DNA of 64,000 bases from assembly GCA_049306095.1 (NCBI GenBank), contig JBAQPU010000055.1, positions 1-64,000 of the forward strand. The letters run 5' to 3'. Both the position numbers and the translations under genes were made by a program. Source of the stretch: UBA2336 sp049306095 (GTDB lineage Bacteria > Bacteroidota > Bacteroidia > Cytophagales > Cyclobacteriaceae). Under the pieces are notes generated by a model that saw nothing but the letters and a program-made list of their open reading frames with translations, searched no databases and was not told the origin of the DNA. Below, piece after piece: positions 57,680-64,000 of the stretch; the stretch's first letter is position 1; every line of letters begins with the position of its first letter.

Positions 57680-58477
57680 TTGAACAACGCTACCTTGGTA
57701 AGGCCAAAGAAATTTTTAGGGCAACACTTTCTGAATGATCAGCACATTGCCGAACGCATTGTTGAGGCATTGACAGTGGGTGATCAGTCTAATGTATTGG
57801 AGATTGGCCCCGGTACTGGTGTATTGACAAAATTTTTAGTTCGGAAAGAAAACATTCACCTCAAGGTCGTTGAAATCGATTGGGATTCTGTCGCCTATTT
57901 AAGAAAGCATTTCGCTGATTTACAAATTGTCGAAGGCGATTTCCTCGAACTTCCCATCCGTGAAATTTTTGCGGAGCGTTTTTCCGTCATTGGAAATTTT
58001 CCGTATAATATTTCCTCTCAGATCTTCTTTAAAATACTGGAGCACCGCGACCAGGTTGTTCAGGTGGTTTGTATGTTGCAAAAAGAAGTAGCCGAGCGCA
58101 TTGCAGAGCCCCCGGGAAGCAAGGTTTATGGAATTTTAAGCGTACTGCTTCAGGCGTTCTACGATATTAAATACCTGTTCAAGGTTTCTCCGGGTGTTTT
58201 TATACCGCCACCCAAAGTGATGTCGGCTGTTATCCGGTTAGAGCGAAATCAACGAGAGCGACTGGATTGTGATGAAGCGTTATTTTTCAAAGTGGTGAAA
58301 CAGGGTTTTAATAACCGGAGGAAAACATTGCGCAACGCATTAAAAAATCTAAATTTAACACCCGAAATTTCAGCCCTTCCAATTTTTGACCAGCGAGCTG
58401 AGCAGTTAACGGTAGACGAGTTTATACATATTACGCAATTAATGGAGAAGAGCCGTGCAAGAGCTGGTTCAATTTGA
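57680..58477 (+). CDS. rsmA: 16S rRNA adenine dimethyltransferase
   Basis: RsmA (KsgA) dimethylates A1518/A1519 in 16S rRNA, a late 30S assembly step. From the TTG at 57680 it has 265 residues: P-K-K-F-L-G-Q-H-F-L near 8-17, I-G-P-G-T-G-V-L near 43-50, and catalytic N-F-P-Y-N near 108-112. The usual ATG is lacking and both possible starts are TTG (57680 or 57695), consistent with a leaderless message. The end overlaps mgtE by 23 bases. Confidence 0.92.
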   Translation: MNNATLVRPKKFLGQHFLNDQHIAERIVEALTVGDQSNVLEIGPGTGVLTKFLVRKENIHLKVVEIDWDSVAYLRKHFADLQIVEGDFLELPIREIFAERFSVIGNFPYNISSQIFFKILEHRDQVVQVVCMLQKEVAERIAEPPGSKVYGILSVLLQAFYDIKYLFKVSPGVFIPPPKVMSAVIRLERNQRERLDCDEALFFKVVKQGFNNRRKTLRNALKNLNLTPEISALPIFDQRAEQLTVDEFIHITQLMEKSRARAGSI

Positions 58478-59819
58478 ATTAACGAAAGAGTTTGCCGAAC
58501 GTTTTCAGCAAGCGCTGCATGAAGGCGATCGCAAGTTTATTTTAGAAACGTTGCGGGATGTAAACCCTGCCGATATTTCTGCGCTTCTGTATGAGTTCAG
58601 TTCAGAGGAATCCAAGTATGCCTTAAGCCTGCTTTCGATTGAGGTGCAGGCTGAGATCATCAACGATCTCGATCCGGATACGCGTAAAACCTTTTTAAAA
58701 ATTTATGAACCAGATGAAATCGTTCGGATTGTCAACTTGGTTAATTCAGATGACGCAGCCGATATTTTAAATGAACTTCCGATCAAAATCAGGGAAGAGG
58801 TTTTGGTTGGGTTAGAACCGGAACTCAGGATTCAGGTAATCGACTTGCTGCGCTACGAAGAAAACGTAGCGGGTGGGTTGATGGCCAAGGAGTTGATAAA
58901 AGTACGCGATCACTGGACGGTCGTTCAGTGCATTGAGGAAATCCGCAAACAAGCTGAGAATGTCGATAAGTTTTATGCAGTTTATGTGGTGGATGACCGC
59001 GATAAACTGATGGGGCGTATTTCCCTGAAAGATTTGGTTTTATCACTTTCCGATTCGCGCAAAATTGTTTCGCAAATCATCGAGGAAGAAGAAATTGTTT
59101 CGGTGGAAACTTATTTAGATGAGAAGGAGGTAGCCGACATTATGCGCAAGTACGATCTCGAATCTGTTCCGGTGGTGAATGTGCAAGGTCAGCTGATTGG
59201 GCGGATCACCATTGATGATGTGGTGGATGTGATTACCGAACAAGCAGAAGAGGACCGTCAGTTGATGTCTGGTATTTCGGAGGCTGTAGAGGAAGATGAC
59301 AGCGTGTGGAGAAATACACGTGCCCGTTTACCGTGGTTGCTCATTGGTATTCTGGGTGGATTGATGAATGCTAAATTCATGGGTTTGTTTGAGACCGAAC
59401 TTGCGCGGATTACAGCAATAGCATTTTTTACACCGCTTATTCAGGCAACGGGAGGCAACGTTGGTATTCAGTCATCCTCGTTGATCGTTCAAAGTTTATC
59501 GAACCCTGGCTTTGTTGAAGAGGAGTTGGGTAAGCGATTGGCGAAAGTGTTTTCTGTTGCACTGCTGAACGGGCTTTTTCTTGCCTTGATTGTTTTTGGT
59601 GCAAACGTGTTATTGTTTAATGAGAAGAGCTTGTCAACCATTGTTTCTTTGGCGCTTTTCAGCGTGGTGTTGTTTGCTTCATTCATTGGTACCGTTACAC
59701 CGCTCGTATTAAACCGATTTGGGTTTAATCCCGCGCTGGCATCCGGACCGTTCATTACCACGATTAACGACCTGTTGGGGTTAACGGTTTACTTTTTTAC
59801 AGTGCACCTCTTGCTGTAG
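58455..59819 (+). CDS. mgtE: Magnesium transporter MgtE
   Basis: The 454 residues start with GTG. An N-terminal MgtE domain (about 1-130) senses Mg, two CBS domains (about 130-260; V-P-V-V-N-V-Q-G and related) follow, and five hydrophobic segments (about 280-454) form the channel. P-L-I-Q-A-T-G-G-N-V-G-I-Q-S-S near 326-340 is the pore signature. It overlaps rsmA by 23 bases. Confidence 0.95.
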   Translation: MQELVQFELTKEFAERFQQALHEGDRKFILETLRDVNPADISALLYEFSSEESKYALSLLSIEVQAEIINDLDPDTRKTFLKIYEPDEIVRIVNLVNSDDAADILNELPIKIREEVLVGLEPELRIQVIDLLRYEENVAGGLMAKELIKVRDHWTVVQCIEEIRKQAENVDKFYAVYVVDDRDKLMGRISLKDLVLSLSDSRKIVSQIIEEEEIVSVETYLDEKEVADIMRKYDLESVPVVNVQGQLIGRITIDDVVDVITEQAEEDRQLMSGISEAVEEDDSVWRNTRARLPWLLIGILGGLMNAKFMGLFETELARITAIAFFTPLIQATGGNVGIQSSSLIVQSLSNPGFVEEELGKRLAKVFSVALLNGLFLALIVFGANVLLFNEKSLSTIVSLALFSVVLFASFIGTVTPLVLNRFGFNPALASGPFITTINDLLGLTVYFFTVHLLL

Positions 59820-59823
59820 AACC

Positions 59824-60759
59824 ATGCTGAAGAAATGCCTTATAGTTGACCCGATGCACGATAGTCTGTTCCCCATGCTGGAGGCTATCGGATGGAAGGT
59901 GACCTATAATCCTGAGATAAGCCGTTCGGAAATCAAACGAATCCACCACGAGTACACAGGATTAATTGTTCGGAGTAAGACGAAAGTTGACCGTGATTTA
60001 TTAGGTGAAAACCCCTCCATCAAATTTGTTGGTCGGGCAGGCGCAGGAGTTGATAATCTTGACCTTGGTTATTTAGCGGAGAAGAAAATACAGGCAATAC
60101 ATGCTGCTGAAGGAAATCGCGATGCAGTAGGAGAGCATACCATCGGGTTGTTAATTTCCCTTTTAAGAAACATCGCTCGGGCAGATCGCGAAGTGCGGAC
60201 TTTTCAGTGGCATCGGGAAGAAAACCGCGGAGTTGAAATCATAGGTAAGACAGTCGGCATCATTGGGTACGGCAATATGGGGCACGCTTTTGCCAGGCGA
60301 TTGTCGGGGTTCGGATGTAAGGTTTTGGCCTATGATAAATACAAAGCCGGTTTTTCTGATTCTTTTTGCCAGCAGGCAGGAATGGAACAAATTGAACAAG
60401 AGGCCGATTTCCTCAGCTTGCATATTCCCCTTACCGGTGAAACCCGCGGCTTGGTAAATGCCACGTATCTGAATCGGTTTAAAAAGAAAATCGCGCTTAT
60501 CAACACCTCCAGGGGAGAGATTGTTTCATTGAAGGATGTCTTGACGTTGTTGAATTCGGGTAAATTGATTGGTGCTGCCCTGGATGTGCTGGAGAATGAA
60601 AAACTGAAGGAACTGACACCTGATGAGCAAGAGATTTTTAATAAACTCACGCAGCTATCAAATGTAATATTCACCCCGCATATTGCCGGCTGGACGTTTG
60701 AATCTCACATTAAAATTAACGTAGCTTTGACAGACAAAATAAAGTCGTTGGTCTTTTAA
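59824..60759 (+). CDS. D-2-hydroxyacid dehydrogenase (phosphoglycerate dehydrogenase-like)
   Basis: NAD-dependent enzyme of 311 residues. The cofactor motif G-I-I-G-Y-G-N-M-G near 144-152, R-A-G-A-G-V-D-N near 73-80, N-T-S-R-G near 226-230 with the catalytic R, E and H (H285 in F-T-P-H-I-A-G-W) are present. The lack of an ACT domain separates it from full-length SerA. The substrate (3-phosphoglycerate or another 2-hydroxyacid) cannot be settled. It is four bases after mgtE. Confidence 0.88.
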   Translation: MLKKCLIVDPMHDSLFPMLEAIGWKVTYNPEISRSEIKRIHHEYTGLIVRSKTKVDRDLLGENPSIKFVGRAGAGVDNLDLGYLAEKKIQAIHAAEGNRDAVGEHTIGLLISLLRNIARADREVRTFQWHREENRGVEIIGKTVGIIGYGNMGHAFARRLSGFGCKVLAYDKYKAGFSDSFCQQAGMEQIEQEADFLSLHIPLTGETRGLVNATYLNRFKKKIALINTSRGEIVSLKDVLTLLNSGKLIGAALDVLENEKLKELTPDEQEIFNKLTQLSNVIFTPHIAGWTFESHIKINVALTDKIKSLVF

Positions 60760-60805
60760 AATTAATAGGTTTTAAATTTTGTAGATTACCACCACAACCA
60801 GTTAC

Positions 60806-61651
60806 ATGAGTTTTTTTAAAAACAGGATAAGCCGAATCAAAGACACGTTCAATAATGTTATTGAAAAACCTTTGCTTACGTCTACACTCGTTTTGGTGTT
60901 GGTGACCATAATCGTGTTAGCGCTCAGTCTTCGGTATTACATAAACGATTTCGATGGATTTATTCCTCAAATTCTGGCTGAAGCGCACGGAATGATTTTT
61001 GACATTGCCGTAATCGGTATTCTTATCGTATGGCTCAATCAAAATGGTGAGATGCGTCAACGTATCCGCACCTACCGGGATGAAATTGATGACTTTCGAT
61101 TGTGGGAGTCGGAGGAAGCAGCATTCCGGACAGTGGGTAATATTAAAAGATTAAATCGTCACCGGATTTATGAGATTAACCTGGTTAACTGCTTTTTGTC
61201 GCGCACAAACCTGAACTACGTGAATTTGAAAGGATCTAATCTAAACTCCGCTAATATTTCACAATCATCGCTGATCGAAGCCAATCTTGAAAATACACGT
61301 CTCAATCAAACCAATCTTGAAAACTCAAACCTGAATCAGGTTGACTTGAAAGGTGCCTATGCCAGTGGTGCTAATTTTAAAGATGCTTTTTTAATTAAAG
61401 CACAGTTCGAAGGAGCTTTTTTGATCAAAGCAAATTTTAATAATGCATACCTGATGGAAGCGAATTTATGCAATTGCTACCTGATGGGTGCCGATTTTGA
61501 AAATGCCAGTTTGTATAAAGCCGATTTACGGGGTGCCAAGGGGATTACTGTTGAACAATTAGCCAAGGCAAAAACCTTGTACCTGGCAAAATTTGATGAT
61601 GAAATACTGGAACAGGTAAAAACAACCATACCGGAATTGGTTGGTTCGTAA
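60806..61651 (+). CDS. Membrane pentapeptide-repeat protein
   Basis: Two hydrophobic segments (about 20-42 and 52-74) precede a right-handed beta-helix of pentapeptide repeats (A/N-[D/N]-L-x-x periodicity, such as N-L-N-Y-V-N-L-K-G-S-N-L-N) from about 125 to 245. The last 35 residues are helical. No catalytic motif is seen, so it is probably a scaffold or binding protein at the membrane. It stands alone between the dehydrogenase and greA. Confidence 0.85.
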   Translation: MSFFKNRISRIKDTFNNVIEKPLLTSTLVLVLVTIIVLALSLRYYINDFDGFIPQILAEAHGMIFDIAVIGILIVWLNQNGEMRQRIRTYRDEIDDFRLWESEEAAFRTVGNIKRLNRHRIYEINLVNCFLSRTNLNYVNLKGSNLNSANISQSSLIEANLENTRLNQTNLENSNLNQVDLKGAYASGANFKDAFLIKAQFEGAFLIKANFNNAYLMEANLCNCYLMGADFENASLYKADLRGAKGITVEQLAKAKTLYLAKFDDEILEQVKTTIPELVGS

Positions 61652-61686
61652 TCGCCAGTCAATTTTGCCTGTATAGTTTAAACCAT

Positions 61687-61694
61687 TAACTTTG
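61687..61694 (+). promoter_or_regulatory. -7 box before greA
   Basis: TAACTTTG matches TAnnTTTG. Transcription from here would give a leader of about 70 bases before the greA ATG. Confidence 0.45.
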
Positions 61695-61702
61695 TGCCTA
61701 TA

Positions 61703-61745
61703 AACAACGGTCTCCAATTTTTGTTGAGGCCGTTGTTTTGTTTTT
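61703..61745 (+). terminator. Hairpin and U tract in the greA leader
   Basis: AACAACGG pairs with CCGTTGTT, followed by TTGTTTTTAAAG. It lies after the predicted greA promoter and before its ATG, so it could attenuate greA or terminate the pentapeptide gene. Confidence 0.55.
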
Positions 61746-61769
61746 AAAGGTCGACTAAATGATTTTGTT

Positions 61770-62246
61770 ATGAGTAAGAAAATTTCATACTACACGCAAA
61801 GCGGATTGGAGAAGCTGAAAAATGAGCTTAGCACATTGAAGTCGAAAGGCCGTGCAGAAATTGCTAAGCAAATAGCCGAAGCGCGCGATAAAGGTGATTT
61901 GAGCGAGAATGCAGAGTATGATGCAGCAAAAGATGCACAGGGGCATTTGGAGGCTAAGATTGCTCAGTTGGAGGATCTCGTGGCCAATGCCCGCTTATTG
62001 GATGAAACCAATATTGATACTTCTAAAGTTTCCATCTTATCGAAAGTAACGATCAAGAATAAAAAGAATGGAGCCTCTGTTACCTATACCCTGGTTTCGG
62101 AAGAAGAGGCTGATTTGAAAGCAGGAAAAATTTCTACCATGTCGCCAATCGGCAAAGGGTTATTGGGTAAAACAAAGGGCGAAGTAGCGGTTATTAAAAC
62201 TCCGGCAGGCGAAATGGAGTTTGAAGTTGTGAGCATAGGCGTGTAA
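61770..62246 (+). CDS. greA: Transcription elongation factor GreA
   Basis: GreA rescues backtracked RNA polymerase by stimulating transcript cleavage. The 158 residues have the N-terminal coiled coil with the acidic tip G-D-L-S-E-N-A-E-Y-D-A-A near 47-58 and a C-terminal FKBP-like domain (M-S-P-I-G-K-G-L-L-G near 127-136). An upstream hairpin suggests transcriptional control. Confidence 0.96.
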   Translation: MSKKISYYTQSGLEKLKNELSTLKSKGRAEIAKQIAEARDKGDLSENAEYDAAKDAQGHLEAKIAQLEDLVANARLLDETNIDTSKVSILSKVTIKNKKNGASVTYTLVSEEEADLKAGKISTMSPIGKGLLGKTKGEVAVIKTPAGEMEFEVVSIGV

Positions 62247-62259
62247 GGCACCCGGCACC

Positions 62260-63537
62260 ATGAAGAAGTTTATCCTTCTGCTGGTTGTTATCACATTATT
62301 GGTGCCTGCTTATGCGCAGGATATTGCATACGCGAAAGAAGTAATCAAAAAATTATGTTCGTCTGAAATGAAAGGCCGCGGGTACGTGGGTACAGGCGAC
62401 CGTCTGGCGGCCGATTATTTGGCTGCGGAATTTGAGCGATTAAGCGTCAGGAAGTTTTCCAAATCCTATTTTCAGAAGTACACTACTCCGGTCAATACAT
62501 TTCCGGGAAAGCTTTCGTTAAAGGTTAATGGTCATGAACTGATACCGGGAAAAGATTTTCTGATTGAACCCGGCTCTCCTGGTGTATCAGGCGTTTTTAA
62601 AACTGTTTCCATTAGTGCCGAAGAGCTTCTAAAGGATGAGGTTTGGACTTCGAAGGTTAAAACGGCCGCAGGAAAGTTTGTGGTAATTGAGGCGTTTGAT
62701 AAGAAAGTGTTTTCATCCGATCAGCAAAAGAAGATTGCTGAACTTGTAAATTTCTTAAAATACTCGAATGGTCATCCGGCTGCGGGTACGTTGGTTCTCT
62801 CTACCGATAAGCTTACCTGGAGTGGTTCAACTGAATTGCTTTCTAAGCCTTCGTTTACTGTTTTAGCTTCTGAAAAAACAACGTCAATCAGCAGCGTGGA
62901 AGCTAATGCTGAAAATAAGTTTATAAAAAATTACGAAACGCAGAATGTGGCAGGTTTTATAGAAGGTGAGCGTACGGATTCCATGCTTGTCTTTACCGCG
63001 CACTATGATCATCTGGGCATGATGGGAGAGGATACCTATTTTCCTGGGGCCAATGATAATGCAAGCGGTGTTGCTTTTTTGTTGAATTTAGTGAAGCATT
63101 ATTCAAGTAAGAAACCAGTATTCACAACTGTGTTTATTGCTTTCAGTGGGGAAGAGATAGGACTGGTGGGCTCACAATACTTTACCGGGCATCCATTATT
63201 TCCATTAGAGAAAATTAAATTCCTGATCAATTTTGATTTAGCCGGAACGGGCGATGGAGGAATTCAGGTGGTAAACGGCAAGCAGTACCAAAGCAAGTTT
63301 GATTTGCTTACAACGATCAATACCGAATTAAATTTATTACCGCAGGTTAAAATCAGGGGAGAGGCGTGTAACAGCGATCATTGCATGTTTCATACGAAAG
63401 GTGTTCCGTGTTTTTATATGTACACCCTGGGGGGCATTCAGGCTTATCACGATATACATGATCAGGCAGAAACACTTCCTTTAACTGAATTTGAAGATTA
63501 CTTCACATTAGTGACTACCTTCGTCTCAAGACTTTAA
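62260..63537 (+). CDS. M28 family zinc peptidase
   Basis: A signal peptide ends near residue 20 (A-Y-A-Q). The 425-residue protein belongs to the M28 aminopeptidase family: metal ligands in A-H-Y-D-H-L-G near 246-252, N-D-N-A-S-G near 266-271, S-G-E-E near 300-303, and a late H in N-S-D-H-C near 370-374. It should be periplasmic or outer-membrane associated. No type IX sorting domain is present. Confidence 0.9.
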   Translation: MKKFILLLVVITLLVPAYAQDIAYAKEVIKKLCSSEMKGRGYVGTGDRLAADYLAAEFERLSVRKFSKSYFQKYTTPVNTFPGKLSLKVNGHELIPGKDFLIEPGSPGVSGVFKTVSISAEELLKDEVWTSKVKTAAGKFVVIEAFDKKVFSSDQQKKIAELVNFLKYSNGHPAAGTLVLSTDKLTWSGSTELLSKPSFTVLASEKTTSISSVEANAENKFIKNYETQNVAGFIEGERTDSMLVFTAHYDHLGMMGEDTYFPGANDNASGVAFLLNLVKHYSSKKPVFTTVFIAFSGEEIGLVGSQYFTGHPLFPLEKIKFLINFDLAGTGDGGIQVVNGKQYQSKFDLLTTINTELNLLPQVKIRGEACNSDHCMFHTKGVPCFYMYTLGGIQAYHDIHDQAETLPLTEFEDYFTLVTTFVSRL

Positions 63538-63547
63538 AGGTTTATAT

Positions 63548-63940
63548 ATGGCTTCCATTTTTACCCGTATCATTAATCGTGAAATTCCCGGTCATATTGT
63601 GGCAGAGAATGACCAGTTCATTGCTTTTCTGGACATTGTTCCACTGGTGATGGGCCATACGCTGGTTGTTCCAAAAAAAGAAGTCGATTATATGTTTGAC
63701 CTCGATGATCAAACCTTATCCGGGCTTCATCTGTTTGCCAAACAAGTTGCACACGCGGTTAAGAAGGCGATCCCCTGCACACGAATTGGGGTGGCGGTTA
63801 TCGGTCTTGAGGTGCCGCATACGCACATCCACCTGGTTCCCATGAATTCCATGGGTGATATTAACTTCATGAAACCAAAACTAAATCCGTCAAAAGAGGA
63901 GTTGGCTGCAGTTGCGGAAAAAATCAGAAAGGCTTTTTAA
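63548..63940 (+). CDS. HIT family hydrolase
   Basis: The 130 residues match Hint-type HIT proteins, nucleotide phosphoramidase/hydrolase-like enzymes. The triad motif reads H-T-H-I-H-L-V near 96-102 (HxHxHxx). F-T-R-I-I-N-R-E-I-P near 5-14 is the typical N-terminus. It begins ten bases after the M28 gene and ends just before a convergent gene. Confidence 0.94.
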   Translation: MASIFTRIINREIPGHIVAENDQFIAFLDIVPLVMGHTLVVPKKEVDYMFDLDDQTLSGLHLFAKQVAHAVKKAIPCTRIGVAVIGLEVPHTHIHLVPMNSMGDINFMKPKLNPSKEELAAVAEKIRKAF

Positions 63941-64000
63941 TTAATCGATAAAATCGATATCGACATTCAGTGGATAGCGCATCAGGTAGCCGAGTGCTTC
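63941..64000 (-). CDS. 3' end of a gene cut by the window edge
   Basis: On the minus strand the last 19 codons of an open frame end with TAA at 63941, directly abutting the HIT stop. It reads Y-L-M-R-Y-P-L-N-V-D-I-D-F-I-D. The fragment is too short to name, but its frame fits a convergent gene. Confidence 0.45.
   Translation of the reverse strand, partial: EALGYLMRYPLNVDIDFID

Overview
The window is a stretch of core chromosome from a member of the phylum Bacteroidota, most likely order Cytophagales. This rests on several things seen together: the type IX secretion regulator PorX, cargo proteins with type A and type B (gliding-motility) type IX sorting domains, an LpxC-FabZ fusion, Bacteroidota-restricted families (DUF3822, DUF4290, DUF4296), almost no Shine-Dalgarno sequences, and many copies of the Bacteroidota -7 promoter box TAnnTTTG. 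I see no phage, integrase or insertion sequence.

Layout. 1-430: tRNA-Cys with terminator, then a repeat-bearing gap. 430-8000: CDGSH iron-sulfur protein, pyrE, two Nudix hydrolases, coaD with DUF3822, DUF1573, DUF423, a YggS-type PLP protein, and a GH3-like acyl-amide synthetase overlapping a LysE-type exporter. 8000-11500: a DUF58/BatD-like/BatA cluster without MoxR. 11700-14500: DUF4296 lipoprotein and MutS2. 15300-20600: lipid A block (ABC ATPase, lpxA, lpxC-fabZ, lpxD) headed by an HD-domain hydrolase. 20600-26900: porX, tsaE, ald, convergent with valS across a 160-bp tandem triplication. 27000-32600: RsmB/F-type methyltransferase, fumarylacetoacetase, a GIY-YIG remnant, flavin reductase, lipoprotein and an M64 peptidase exported by type IX secretion. 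32700-37600: SPFH protein with a 38-codon membrane microprotein, pdhB, an OmpA/TPR lipoprotein, and a PspC-like protein. 37600-44250: glycosyltransferase, YbaB, a gliding-motility C-terminal-domain protein, hutH, hisS, a small basic protein. 44370-51270: xth, murA, DUF4290, UvrD-type helicase, a TcmP-like protein, DUF3109. 51340-55930: accC, accB, efp, fabH, rpmF, DUF177. 56000-64000: TerB-like protein, pdxA, rsmA, mgtE, a 2-hydroxyacid dehydrogenase, pentapeptide repeat protein, greA, M28 peptidase, HIT protein, and the 3' end of one more gene.

How the genes work together. Most are housekeeping: envelope synthesis (lpx genes, murA, acc/fabH), translation (tRNA-Cys, valS, hisS, rpmF, efp, tsaE, rsmA), cofactors (coaD, pdxA, pyrE), and DNA maintenance (mutS2, uvrD-like, xth, ybaB). 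PorX and two type IX cargo proteins tie the region to surface secretion and gliding.

The most unusual signals are in how the DNA is built. A tandem triplication spans the 3' ends of ald and valS. Intergenic-type repeats lie in frame inside valS, hisS and a glycosyltransferase gene. Several genes have the -7 box only 4-7 nt before the start codon, which predicts leaderless mRNAs. Two tightly packed mini-ORFs sit between pdhB and the SPFH gene. A repeat pair near the left edge resembles a decayed type II CRISPR repeat. No complete new defence or biosynthetic system is evident.
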